This document shows, piece by piece, positions 51,353-59,684 of a stretch of 64,000 bases of DNA. Source of the stretch: Actinobacteria bacterium HGW-Actinobacteria-4. GTDB lineage: Bacteria; Actinomycetota; Actinomycetes; Actinomycetales; Demequinaceae. The notes below the pieces were generated by a model that was not told where the DNA came from, made no database searches, and saw only the letters and a list, made by a program, of their open reading frames with translations. Within the stretch, counting starts at the first letter, position 1. Every line of letters starts with the position of its first letter. The stretch lies in the NCBI GenBank assembly GCA_002841315.1, contig PHEW01000009.1, positions 56,309 to 120,308 on the forward strand, read 5' to 3'. The position numbers and the translations under genes were made by a program.

Positions 51353-52405
51353 TCACCTGGCTTTCTGCATGCGGTTGGCGTTATCGCGGCGTAGCACGGC
51401 AGCCATGTAGGCGAGCGCGATGATGAACGAAATGATGAACATGATGACGGCGATCGCGGAGCCGTAGCCCCAGTCGGATCGGAAGAAGCCGATCTGCATC
51501 ATGTAGCTGGCGATGGTCGAGTACTGGTCTGTGGTGCCGCCGCGGTTGAGCACCCACACCATGTCGAAGAGTTGGATCGAGCCGATGATCGACAGGAACG
51601 CCCAGATTCGAATGGTGGGTCCAATCAACGGAATGTTGATCCGCCACTGGATCTGCCACCAGTTGGCGCCGTCGATCGCTGCCGCCTCCTGCAGATCTTC
51701 GGGAACACCGGAGAGACCTGCCAAGAACAGGATGATTGCTAGGCCGATGTACTTCCACGTGATGACAAAGAACACTGTCCAGAAGCCCCAGGAGAGGTCT
51801 TCGAACCAGCCTCCTGCCGGCGGAGTCAGGCCGATAGCACGGGTCATTTGGGTGGCGATGCCGTTGGGGTCCAAGATGATGAGCCACATGACACCGGCGA
51901 TGACCTCGGACAGGACGTAAGGCGCGAAGATCACCACGCGCACAAAGGTGCGTCCCTTGAACTTGCGGTTCAGTGCGAGCGCGACGAGAAGCGCGAGCGG
52001 AAGCTGAATGGCCATCGAGAGACCGATGATGGCGAAGTTGTGACTGAGCGCGGTCCAGAAGGGCTCGGAGTAAGCGGTGGTGAACGCGTCTTTGGTGTCC
52101 GGGTTGGTCCCGCCAAACAAGGCGCGGGCGTAGTTCTCGAAGCCAATGAACTCGGCCTCCGAGAACTGCTTGACGCCGTTCCACTTGTACATGCTGTACC
52201 GCGCGGCTGCGATGACGGGGTACACCACGAAGGTGAGGAATAGGGCAAGCGCTGGTGTGACGAAGACCGCGATCTCCAGCCACTTACGCGTGGTGTGCTT
52301 GCGGGTGTGGGACGTAACCGGGTTTACAGTGCGGGGCCCCCCCGCCGGCGCTTTCGCGCCGACGGCGGGGCCCTTGCCTGCACCCGAGGCCTCCAGTGTT
52401 TTCAC
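51353..52405 (-). CDS. Sugar ABC transporter permease, MalF type (xylan locus)
   Basis: The 350-residue permease has a Gly/Ala-rich cytoplasmic N-terminus (about 1-35), then six helices starting KWLEIAVFVTPALALFLTFVVYP, with EAA motif LQEAAAIDGANWWQIQWRINIP. Unlike the first transporter's MalF it lacks a large external insertion. A GTG at 52405 is chosen; the open frame extends upstream into sequence overlapping the binding-protein gene. The DNA for residues about 11-25 forms an unusually strong hairpin. Confidence 0.9.
   Translation of the reverse strand: MKTLEASGAGKGPAVGAKAPAGGPRTVNPVTSHTRKHTTRKWLEIAVFVTPALALFLTFVVYPVIAAARYSMYKWNGVKQFSEAEFIGFENYARALFGGTNPDTKDAFTTAYSEPFWTALSHNFAIIGLSMAIQLPLALLVALALNRKFKGRTFVRVVIFAPYVLSEVIAGVMWLIILDPNGIATQMTRAIGLTPPAGGWFEDLSWGFWTVFFVITWKYIGLAIILFLAGLSGVPEDLQEAAAIDGANWWQIQWRINIPLIGPTIRIWAFLSIIGSIQLFDMVWVLNRGGTTDQYSTIASYMMQIGFFRSDWGYGSAIAVIMFIISFIIALAYMAAVLRRDNANRMQKAR
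52334..52373 (-). other. GC-rich hairpin with GAAA tetraloop at the permease 5' end
   Basis: In the minus-strand mRNA GGCGC-GAAA-GCGCC forms the tip (GNRA loop), continued by CGCC/GGCG-type pairing and a GGG/CCC base across a 3-nt bulge. It lies about 30 nt inside the permease coding region, downstream of the binding-protein gene. Confidence 0.6.
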
Positions 52406-52452
52406 TTGAGAGCCTCGCTTTCTTGATCTAGAAGGGTCGGTGCTGGCTTGTG

Positions 52453-53793
52453 CTACTGGGTTGCAGCTGCTGCGATCATGGCGTTGACAACACCCTGCGG
52501 GGTGCCGGTACGGCCAAAGATCGTTGCGATGCCGTCGTTCAGCGCGCCACCGACGTTCGGACCGAGGTCCGTGTCGAGCCACAACTGGACGTAACCCGCG
52601 TTGGCTGCAGCAGCAGCAATCTTCTGGTTGATCGGGTCGGACACCGCGGATGCGGCACCTGGCGCGACGGGAAGTCCGCCGACGTTCTCGGCAAAGCCAG
52701 CCTGAACGTCGTCGCTGGTGATGTACGCCAAGAAATCAGCACACACTGCGGGAGCGTTCACGTGGCACGAGAATCCGTCACCACCACCGAGGGCAGCCGT
52801 GGGGTCACCCTGGCCACCTGAGATGCCGGGCACCGGGAACCAGCCGAGGTCGCTCAGGAGCGCCGCGATCTGTTCGTCGGAACCATCGGTGAAGCCCTGG
52901 TAGACGAAGTAGTTCCACTGACCCATGAGCTCCATTGCAGCTTCACCGGTGGCAACGAGACCAGCCGATGACGTTGCGCCGGTCTGTGCGACCGTGGAGG
53001 TGAACTGCGGCTGGAAGGGATCCGTCGCGATGAACTCGTCGAGCAGCTCGCCCGCGCCTACAAGGCAGGGGTCGGAGAAGTCGAAGTCACCCAGGTTCTG
53101 GATCACATCGCGCGGGCAGTTCTGCAGTGCGAAGTTGTACCACCAGTGTGCGGAGGGCCACTTGTCGCTCGCACCCACCGCGATCGGGGTGATGCCTGCA
53201 TCCTTCAACTTCTGAACTGCAGCGTTGAGCTCATCCATGGTGGTGGGCTCTGACGTAATGCCAGCCTGCTCGAATAGTGACTTGCGGTACCAAATGCCCT
53301 CAACCGCGAACTGGTACGGAAGGCCGTAGGTCTTGCCGTCAGCCTGCCAAGGACCAACCGAGCCACCGAGGCGCTCGATGTCTGCAGCAAGCACGTCGGT
53401 GAGGTCCATCAGGTATCCGGCGTCAGCCTGTGCTGCCATTTCGCCGCCACCCCACTGCTGGAACAGGTCGGGAGCGTCCCCGGACTGCAGAGCGGTAGGA
53501 ATGCGGGTGCGTTGCAGGTCCTCGTTCTGGATCTGCTCGATCTGGATGGTGACGTGGGGGTTGGCGGCCGTGAAGTCAGCTGCCACCTGTGCCCAGTAGT
53601 CGCCCATGTCGTTTTCGCCGCTGTCGCCGGCGACTCCGTTGTGCCACCAGGTGAGGGTTACGGGCTCTTGCTCGCCACCCCCAGTGTTGGTGGGAGCTGG
53701 TGTTGCCTCTGGGTCGCTACCACAGGCAGCGAGAACCAGAGCTGAAGATAGAGCGAATGCCACGATGGCACTTGCCCGTCTCTTGTTCGCCAT
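52453..53793 (-). CDS. ABC transporter sugar-binding lipoprotein (xylan locus)
   Basis: The 446-residue family 1 binding protein has a lipoprotein signal with lipobox LAAC (cysteine 23), a Thr/Pro linker and the two-lobed domain: VTLTWWHNGVAG, IQIEQIQNEDLQRTRIPTAL, PDLFQQWGGGEM, YGLPYQFAVEGIWYRKSLF and AMELMGQWNYFVYQGF. It should capture xylo-oligosaccharides (BxlE-like) for the permeases that follow. AAAGGA precedes the ATG by 7 nt. It is the first gene of the minus-strand run, controlled by the palindrome at 53864. Confidence 0.94.
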   Translation of the reverse strand: MANKRRASAIVAFALSSALVLAACGSDPEATPAPTNTGGGEQEPVTLTWWHNGVAGDSGENDMGDYWAQVAADFTAANPHVTIQIEQIQNEDLQRTRIPTALQSGDAPDLFQQWGGGEMAAQADAGYLMDLTDVLAADIERLGGSVGPWQADGKTYGLPYQFAVEGIWYRKSLFEQAGITSEPTTMDELNAAVQKLKDAGITPIAVGASDKWPSAHWWYNFALQNCPRDVIQNLGDFDFSDPCLVGAGELLDEFIATDPFQPQFTSTVAQTGATSSAGLVATGEAAMELMGQWNYFVYQGFTDGSDEQIAALLSDLGWFPVPGISGGQGDPTAALGGGDGFSCHVNAPAVCADFLAYITSDDVQAGFAENVGGLPVAPGAASAVSDPINQKIAAAAANAGYVQLWLDTDLGPNVGGALNDGIATIFGRTGTPQGVVNAMIAAAATQ

Positions 53794-53835
53794 GTTTTTT
53801 CCTTTCAGTCGTCGTTGACCTAGCCGAACACGGCG

Positions 53836-53865
53836 AGTGTGGCACCGCTGGCGACAGGGTGTCAA
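53836..53865 (-). promoter_or_regulatory. Promoter of the xylan operon
   Basis: On the minus strand TTGACA (53860-53865), an 18-bp spacer and CACACT (53836-53841). The -35 overlaps the first two bases of the 20-bp operator palindrome. Confidence 0.5.
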
Positions 53866-53883
53866 ACGTTATCGATAACGTTT
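53864..53883. promoter_or_regulatory. Perfect 20-bp LacI-type operator
   Basis: AAACGTTATCGATAACGTTT is an exact palindrome with the central CG of LacI-family sites. It lies between the divergent binding-protein and lacI genes, touching the -35 of the first and upstream of the -10 of the second, so one repressor could control both directions. Confidence 0.8.
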
Positions 53884-53905
53884 TAGTCAAGACGGCGTCG
53901 GGATG

Positions 53906-53911
53906 TAGTAT
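53906..53911 (+). promoter_or_regulatory. -10 element for divergent lacI (leaderless)
   Basis: TAGTAT ends 7 nt before the ATG at 53919. Confidence 0.55.
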
Positions 53912-53918
53912 CTCTGCC

Positions 53919-54911
53919 ATGGAGCAAACCGCCAGGGTAAAGCTGGCCGACGTCGCCGCACGTGCGGGGGTTTCGGTAGCCACCGTCTCGAAAGTGGTCA
54001 ACGGCCGTGACGGCGTCGCAAAGGAAACTTTCGAACACGTCGCGCAAGTGATCGAGGATCTCGGCTACATGGGCAACTTGAGCGCGAGTAGCCTGCGCGG
54101 CGTGCGCACCAATGTCCTCGGTGTGTTGGTGGCTGAATTCGAACCGTACAGCGCTGAGCTCCTCAAGGGTGCCGCCGCCGCTGCGAGAGGCAGCGGGTAT
54201 GAGCTGCTTGCTCACTCGGGCGGATCGACCGACGGCTGGGAACGGCGGTCCATCGCACGCTTGGGCGGCGCACTGATCGACGGCGCGGTGATCGTCACCC
54301 CCACGGTTCTCGAAGCCGGATCCGTAGTCCCCGTGGTCGCGATCGACCCCCACTATGGACCCAACAGGCTTCCGACCATCGACGCCGACTCCTTTGGCGG
54401 CGCGGTCGCCGCGACCGAACACCTGTTGGGGCTTGGTCATCGCCGCATTGCGTTCTTGGGTGGGCGCTCGGAGCTGGACTCTGCGCGGCTGCGCGAGGCG
54501 GGCTATCGCGCCGCGATGGGATCTGCGGGAGTGCCCGTGGACAAGGCACTTGTGCGGGACTCGCGCTATGACCCCGACATCGCGGCGTCAGAGGTGCGCG
54601 AGCTCCTCGCGCTGGCGGAGCGCCCCACGGCGATCTTCGCCGCAAACGACGTCACGGCGATCCGCGCCATGGAAGTCGCGAGCGAACTCGGCCTCGATGT
54701 ACCTGGCGACCTCTCAGTGATCGGGTTTGACGACATCCCGGAGGCCACCCAGTCGCGCCCGTCCCTGACCACCGTCAGGCAGCCGCTTCAAGAGATGGGA
54801 GCGGCCGCGATGAGCATGCTGCTCGATCTCATCGCGGGGCGCGAACGTGAGCCTCATATCAGGATGAACACAGATCTCATTCTGCGCGACTCCTGTGCCC
54901 CAGTTCGCTAA
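53919..54911 (+). CDS. LacI-family repressor of the xylan locus
   Basis: The 330-residue regulator has an HTH (VKLADVAARAGVSVATVSKVVNGRDGVAKETFEHV) with a hinge helix region (LSASSLRGVRTNVLGVL) and a sugar-binding domain (LIDGAVIVTP, TEHLLGLGHRRIAFLGGRSELD, PTAIFAANDVTAIRAMEVA, DLSVIGFDDIPEATQSRPSLTTVRQPLQEMG). It diverges from the importer operon with the 20-bp palindrome between, the usual layout of an autoregulated BxlR-type repressor. Effector identity (xylobiose or similar) is inference. It ends 3 nt before the convergent DUF3105 gene. Confidence 0.94.
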   Translation: MEQTARVKLADVAARAGVSVATVSKVVNGRDGVAKETFEHVAQVIEDLGYMGNLSASSLRGVRTNVLGVLVAEFEPYSAELLKGAAAAARGSGYELLAHSGGSTDGWERRSIARLGGALIDGAVIVTPTVLEAGSVVPVVAIDPHYGPNRLPTIDADSFGGAVAATEHLLGLGHRRIAFLGGRSELDSARLREAGYRAAMGSAGVPVDKALVRDSRYDPDIAASEVRELLALAERPTAIFAANDVTAIRAMEVASELGLDVPGDLSVIGFDDIPEATQSRPSLTTVRQPLQEMGAAAMSMLLDLIAGREREPHIRMNTDLILRDSCAPVR

Positions 54912-54914
54912 CCG

Positions 54915-55574
54915 TTACTGAGGCGTACCCACGCCACCTTGGCATGAGGCGCCAGGCTCGGGAGTCTGCGGGCCCTGGATGTACTTGGTCAGGAACACGT
55001 CGAGGCGGTCGTCGTCTGCGTCATCAAGTTCGAGTTGCAGTCCCCAAGCCGTCAGCACTACAGGCGAGGCGAGGTTTGGCACCGGGCTGAGCAGCGTGTA
55101 CGCGCGGTTCTTAACCTTCGTGGTCAAGAGATCCACCTGGTCCGCGGCAAGCTCGGGGTGGTAGGCGATCCACACGGCGCCGTGTTCCATGGAGTGCATG
55201 GCGTTGGTGGCCCGAATGGGTTGTGTGTAGATCCCGCAGTTCTGCCAGTAGAAGTCGTGGGGTCCGCCCATGGGAGGCAACACGGTGCCTGTCACCGGGT
55301 CGGGAGCCGGGTCGGGGAGGTCCTCCGCGTGGTAGGCGTCTTCGATGGTTGTCTCGACAATGCCGTCAATGGGCTGCGCGGCCGCCTCTGCTAAGGCTCG
55401 CTGCTGAGCGGCGCTGTCGGCCAGGACCAAACCCGCACCTACGGCGAGGGCGCCCATGAGGACGACGAGGCTTCCCCAGATAGCGATGCGGTTGCGGCGC
55501 TCGCGGCGCTCGATGGCTTCGCGCTGGGCTTTCATTGCCTGCGCGGCGGCAGCCTTGTTCTTGTTGGGGCTCAT
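54915..55574 (-). CDS. DUF3105 family membrane protein
   Basis: The 219-residue product has a basic helical N-terminus (KNKAAAAQAMKAQREAIERRERRNR), one transmembrane helix (about 31-53) and an external DUF3105 domain: PPMGGPHDFYWQNCGIYTQP, HSMEHGAVWIAYHPEL, and a C-terminal Cys. The conserved Gly-Gly-x-His, Asn-Cys-Gly and His-x-x-Glu-His residues may bind metal; function is unknown. An AGGA lies 7 nt before the ATG. Confidence 0.88.
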   Translation of the reverse strand: MSPNKNKAAAAQAMKAQREAIERRERRNRIAIWGSLVVLMGALAVGAGLVLADSAAQQRALAEAAAQPIDGIVETTIEDAYHAEDLPDPAPDPVTGTVLPPMGGPHDFYWQNCGIYTQPIRATNAMHSMEHGAVWIAYHPELAADQVDLLTTKVKNRAYTLLSPVPNLASPVVLTAWGLQLELDDADDDRLDVFLTKYIQGPQTPEPGASCQGGVGTPQ

Positions 55575-55631
55575 GGCGAATCCTGATCGATCGGGGACGG
55601 ATACGTTGACTATTGTCCCACGCCCGCGCCG

Positions 55632-56810
55632 CTACCAGCCTCGCTCGTCGGCGCGCTTGATGAAGGTGGCCATCCCCGGCACGGTGAACTGAATCTCCCC
55701 GTGAGTGGGCGAGTACACAATCCCCTTGCTGATGAGTCGGGCCCGCGTGGGCCCCAGTGACTGGACGGAGGTGTGGCGCCGGGTCGCGACGTCTGAGACC
55801 GCGGAGGGACCGTCCCCGTCCACCGCCATCGCGCGCAAGTAGAGGCGTTCAGCCTTGGTGGCGCGCTCCCAGCGCACCAGGAAGAACCCCTGGTCGAGGA
55901 CGTCGAACCCCACCGACCGCGCCACCTTCGCGTCGTCGAGGCCAATGGGCGACATTGCCGCCGTATCCCACGCAGCCTTGCCAAACACCTGCAAGAAGTA
56001 CGGGTAGCGCTGGGCACTGTCCAGGATGTACTGAAGCCCGGCATCGTCCCATTTCTCGCCGAGTTCCTCGACGGGCTCCACCAGCACGCGCCGGGCCGAT
56101 GCCGGGTCAAGGACGTCGAGCCTCGCAAAGTCGAAGAGTCGTTCAGAGTAGGACTTGGTCTCCGCGAGCACGCGCGGGAGCGACGGCAGGCCCGCGCCGC
56201 ACAGCAGGAACGGGGCATTCATCTGGTTGGATTCGTGGGCGGACATGAGGAGCGCGGACAGTTCAGCACGCGGGAGGTCCTGGAGTTCGTCCACCATGAT
56301 GGCGAGCCCGCCTCGCCGCTCTTGGAGCGCCTGCGCCACCGTGGTCAGCATGTCCGGCATGTCCAGGCTGATGTCGCCGGTGTAGGGGCGCAGGTATTGC
56401 GGGTCTATCTCGATTCCCACCCCAAAGTGACCAAGGCCCACTTCGAGGGTGAACCCCTTGAACGCTCCTAGGGCGTGCTTGGTGCGCTCGGAAACGGAGG
56501 GTTGGGCAAGCCGCCGCAAGTGCAGCGATAGTTTGCCCGAGAGTCGCTCGAGGAAGGAGGTAGTGGGATTCTTGGCGGCCTCCGCCTGAATCACGATCCA
56601 CTCGCGCTCGCCCGCGATCGACGCGAAGTGGTTCAGCAGCACGGTCTTTCCAGTGCCTCGCAGACCGTAGACCATCATCCCGTTCGCGGGGCGCGACAGC
56701 GACCGGCGCTCAACGGCGATGGTGAAGGCTTCCACCAGGTCATCTCGCCCCACGAGCCTGGCTGGTGTGACGCCTGCGCCGGGGGTGAACGGATTGGTAT
56801 TGGGATGCAT
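55632..56810 (-). CDS. AAA ATPase with C-terminal winged helix (ORC/Cdc6-like)
   Basis: The 392-residue protein has Walker A GLRGTGKT with K55, Walker B LAIMVDELQDLP, a sensor region (NAPFLLCGAGLPSLP) and a C-terminal winged-helix domain (about 325-385: ERLYLRAMAVDGDGPSAVSDVA, SLGPTRARLISKGIVYS). Single-gene ATPases of this kind are widespread, share the Orc1/Cdc6 layout and are poorly understood; roles in mobile-element or stress control have been suggested. TACATT ends 7 nt before the ATG, within a cluster of TGTAC boxes. It diverges from a dehydrogenase gene across 100 bp. Confidence 0.82.
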   Translation of the reverse strand: MHPNTNPFTPGAGVTPARLVGRDDLVEAFTIAVERRSLSRPANGMMVYGLRGTGKTVLLNHFASIAGEREWIVIQAEAAKNPTTSFLERLSGKLSLHLRRLAQPSVSERTKHALGAFKGFTLEVGLGHFGVGIEIDPQYLRPYTGDISLDMPDMLTTVAQALQERRGGLAIMVDELQDLPRAELSALLMSAHESNQMNAPFLLCGAGLPSLPRVLAETKSYSERLFDFARLDVLDPASARRVLVEPVEELGEKWDDAGLQYILDSAQRYPYFLQVFGKAAWDTAAMSPIGLDDAKVARSVGFDVLDQGFFLVRWERATKAERLYLRAMAVDGDGPSAVSDVATRRHTSVQSLGPTRARLISKGIVYSPTHGEIQFTVPGMATFIKRADERGW

Positions 56811-56835
56811 GTACAACAATGTACGCCCGTATACA
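56811..56835. promoter_or_regulatory. TGTAC inverted repeats at the ATPase promoter
   Basis: GTACA-ACAA-TGTAC (56811-56824) touches the start codon and covers the -10 (TACATT, 56818-56823, minus strand). A second imperfect dyad, TGTA...TACA, spans 56820-56835. An autoregulatory site for the winged helix is possible. Confidence 0.5.
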
Positions 56836-56910
56836 GTTTTTGGCATACGGTGAGGCACTTTGGTATCTGACCCGCGAAACCGGCGTGCACCGTGTGCAAG
56901 ACTGGCAATC

Positions 56911-57861
56911 ATGATCACTGTTGCCGTTCCTGACCAGGCCGTCTCCGATGCTCTGGGGGACTTGGGCGAAGACACCCGGGTGATCGTGTGGAACCCCACC
57001 ACGACGGAGGTTCCCGCCGACGAGCGCGAGCGGGTCACCATGGTGTGCATCCCTCATTACAGCGGCGGTCGCACCATGTACGGGCGCATCGCCGAGTGCC
57101 CCAGCGTCCGGGTGATCCAGATCCCCTCCGCCGGCTACGAGCATGCGGTGCCGTTCGTCCCGCCGGGTGTGGCGCTCGCGAACGCGCGTGGCTTGCACGA
57201 CTCCCGCGTCGCGGAGTACGCCATTCTGCTCCCGCTCGCCTCCCTGCGGGACTTCCCCGCCGTGGTACGCGCTCAAGACCGGCGTGAGTGGAACCCCAAC
57301 TACGACGCCCCCAACCTCGCTGACAAGCGTGCTCTCGTGGTGGGCTATGGGAGCATCGGCGCGGCGATCGGGACGCGGCTGCGCGCCATGGAGGTGCACG
57401 TTGAGGGTGTCGCGACCACCGCGCGCCTAGCCGACGACGGCACGCACGTCCACGCGGTAGGCGACCTTCCTCACCTGCTACCCCAGGCGGACGTGGTCTT
57501 CCTCGTGACCCCCCACAACGAGCACACAGACAAGATGGTGGACGCCGCGTTCCTGGCCTCCATGCCCGACGGTGCCCTGTTGGTGAACGTGGGGCGCGGC
57601 AAGTGCGTGGATCAGGACGCGCTGCTCGCGGAGCTCGCGACGGGACGGTTGCGCGCGGCGCTGGACGTCACCGATCCCGAGCCCCTACCAGCAGACCACC
57701 CACTGTGGAGCGCGCCCGGCACGATCATCGCGCCACACGTGGCTGGCGTGACGAGCCTGACTGATAGGCGCTACGTCGAGATCGTGAAGCGCCAGGTCGC
57801 GGCGATCCGCACGGGAGACGATCCGTTCAACTTCGTGATGCTGGGGGCATTCCCGGCCTAG
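56911..57861 (+). CDS. D-2-hydroxyacid dehydrogenase
   Basis: This 316-residue NAD(P)-dependent oxidoreductase of the D-isomer family has the Rossmann motif VVGYGSIGAAIGTRL, then VFLVTPHNEHTDKMVDAAFLASM, catalytic Arg in VNVGRGKCVD, Glu in DVTDPEPLP and His in APHVAG. It reduces 2-ketoacids or oxidises D-2-hydroxyacids; substrate is unknown (phosphoglycerate dehydrogenase-like enzymes usually have an extra domain, absent here). Confidence 0.9.
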   Translation: MITVAVPDQAVSDALGDLGEDTRVIVWNPTTTEVPADERERVTMVCIPHYSGGRTMYGRIAECPSVRVIQIPSAGYEHAVPFVPPGVALANARGLHDSRVAEYAILLPLASLRDFPAVVRAQDRREWNPNYDAPNLADKRALVVGYGSIGAAIGTRLRAMEVHVEGVATTARLADDGTHVHAVGDLPHLLPQADVVFLVTPHNEHTDKMVDAAFLASMPDGALLVNVGRGKCVDQDALLAELATGRLRAALDVTDPEPLPADHPLWSAPGTIIAPHVAGVTSLTDRRYVEIVKRQVAAIRTGDDPFNFVMLGAFPA

Positions 57862-57894
57862 GCGCGGTCCAAACTCTCGCGGCCTCTTTGAGCC

Positions 57895-58272
57895 CTACCG
57901 CACGCGCTCGCTAGCGGCGCCTTCGCGGAGCCGGATCCACGCCTGAACGATCTCCTCGATCTCGTCGCGCAGTTCCTCAGCTTCCTCGAAGGAGGCGATG
58001 CGCATGATGCGGCGCTCGCCGCCGTCGTCCTCAAGCCTCGAGAACTTGCCGGGGATGCGCTGGCCGTGGTGGAAGACCAAAGTGACGTGGTCCAGCGAGT
58101 TGGGGTAGAAGCTTGCGAGGTTGCCTTTGTAGAGGAACGTCGGTGTGTCCCACTTGATGCACTCGTCGATGCGGTCGTCGGCAGCGAGCAGGATGTGGCG
58201 CACTCGCTGGACAACTTCCCTCTTTGGGTTGTCGTAGCGGTCCATCCATGCGTCGACCTCTTGCGTGGTCAT
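57895..58272 (-). CDS. DUF1801 domain protein
   Basis: The 125-residue soluble protein matches the DUF1801 (YdhG-like) fold: VQRVRHILLAADDRIDECIKWDTPTFLYKGNLASFYP, VTLVFHHGQRIPG, RIASFEEAEELRDEIEEIVQAWI. Function is unknown. TAAACT ends 6 nt before the ATG. Confidence 0.85.
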   Translation of the reverse strand: MTTQEVDAWMDRYDNPKREVVQRVRHILLAADDRIDECIKWDTPTFLYKGNLASFYPNSLDHVTLVFHHGQRIPGKFSRLEDDGGERRIMRIASFEEAEELRDEIEEIVQAWIRLREGAASERVR

Positions 58273-58278
58273 ACCGCC

Positions 58279-58284
58279 AGTTTA
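58279..58284 (-). promoter_or_regulatory. -10 element for DUF1801 gene (leaderless)
   Basis: TAAACT on the minus strand ends 6 nt before the ATG at 58272. Confidence 0.55.
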
Positions 58285-58330
58285 GTGCCGAAACCGCGCA
58301 TAACGGTACTTACAGGCGATACCGGGGCGG

Positions 58331-59659
58331 CTACGGACAGCTCGAGAGGGCCTTTCCTCGCTGGAAGTCGGCGAGGGTGCGCTCGCGCTCCGCGGCGTGA
58401 TCGACGATGGGGCTCGGGTATGCAGGCGTGTCAACCTCGGCCACCCACCGGTGGACATAGGCACTGTCGGGGTCGAACTTGTGGGCCTGTGACGTGGGGT
58501 TGAAGACCCGGAAGTAGGGTGCCCCGTCCCGGCCCGTTCCCGCCACCCACTGCCAGTTGAGTTGGTTCTGCGCATGGTCGTAGTCCAAGAGCGCGCGCCT
58601 GAAGTACTCGGCCCCGCGTTGCCACGGGAGGTGGAGGTCTTTGATGAGGAAGCTTGCGACAACCATGCGCACCCGGTTGTGCATAGTTCCGGTGGCGGCC
58701 AGTTGGCGCATCCCCGCATCAACCAAGGGGTAGCCCGTGTGGCCGTCTCGCCATGATCTGAACAGGTGGTCGGCATCGGGGCCCGTGGCCCAAGCGTCCT
58801 CGGGGATGACGGCTTTCAGGGACTCGCGCCCCGCTCGGGGATGGCGGAAGAGGACGTCGGCGTGGAACTCGCGCCACGCGACTTCGCTTTCGAACTTGCG
58901 TGCCTGTGCGGAGGTGATCTGGCCACTCGCGGCGAGCATCGTGCGGGGGTGGATCTGCCCAAACGCGAGGGCAACCGAGAGCCCTGAGGTTGCGTCGCGG
59001 TCGGGACGGTCGCGGTCGTCGGCGTAGGTCGCGAGCCGGGTCTCGATGAACCGGTCCAGCCGTTCGAGTGCCTTGGCCTCGGTGAACTCCCACGGCTGCG
59101 CGAGCGGATCCTCGGCGTCGCCGTGCGCGGCTTGCTGGTCTAGGTCGACGTCCGATGCCGTGGTCACCCACGCGTCCGGGTTCGCAGGGGCAGCGGGGCG
59201 GCGCCACGAGTGCTCGCGCCACGCTCGGGAGAACGGTGTGAAGACCTGGTACTCGGAGCCGTCTGCCTTCGTGACGCGCCCTGGCGCCACGGCGTAGGGC
59301 GAGCCTTCGAACCGCAGCTCGCGGCCGTCGGATTCGAGCGCCCGGCACACCTCCCGCTGTTCGCGAATGCCAGCGGGGGAGTATTCCTGAGAAGCCCACA
59401 CCACCTGGGACCCGTGCTCGCGCGCGGCGGCGACCACAGCATCGGCCGCTGTGCCGCGCCTGATACCGAGCGCGCCACCGGTGTCATGACGGAGGCTCCA
59501 GAGCACACGGGCTAGATGTGCCCGGCGCCGGCCTGACCAGAAGTGGAGGGCCGGCGTCCACGCAAAGACTGCTGCGGCGCGGCCTGACTGTTGGGCTTCG
59601 AGGAGGGCGGGGTTGTCGTGGATGCGGAGGTCGCGCCGCGCCCACCACAGGTCGGTCAT
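58331..59659 (-). CDS. phr: Deoxyribodipyrimidine photolyase
   Basis: Photolyases use blue light and reduced FAD to split pyrimidine dimers. The 442-residue product has an N-terminal alpha/beta antenna domain (MTDLWWARRDLRIHDNPAL) and a C-terminal FAD domain with SEVAWREFHADVLF, DAGMRQLAATGTMHNRVRMVVASFL, LPWQRGAEYFRRALLDYDHAQNQLNWQWVAGTG and YFRVFNP. ATG 59659 gives the canonical start. The upstream FMN reductase stop is 25 nt away, so they may share a transcript. Confidence 0.94.
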   Translation of the reverse strand: MTDLWWARRDLRIHDNPALLEAQQSGRAAAVFAWTPALHFWSGRRRAHLARVLWSLRHDTGGALGIRRGTAADAVVAAAREHGSQVVWASQEYSPAGIREQREVCRALESDGRELRFEGSPYAVAPGRVTKADGSEYQVFTPFSRAWREHSWRRPAAPANPDAWVTTASDVDLDQQAAHGDAEDPLAQPWEFTEAKALERLDRFIETRLATYADDRDRPDRDATSGLSVALAFGQIHPRTMLAASGQITSAQARKFESEVAWREFHADVLFRHPRAGRESLKAVIPEDAWATGPDADHLFRSWRDGHTGYPLVDAGMRQLAATGTMHNRVRMVVASFLIKDLHLPWQRGAEYFRRALLDYDHAQNQLNWQWVAGTGRDGAPYFRVFNPTSQAHKFDPDSAYVHRWVAEVDTPAYPSPIVDHAAERERTLADFQRGKALSSCP

Positions 59660-59684
59660 GGGGTCAGGCTCCGCGATACAGGCG

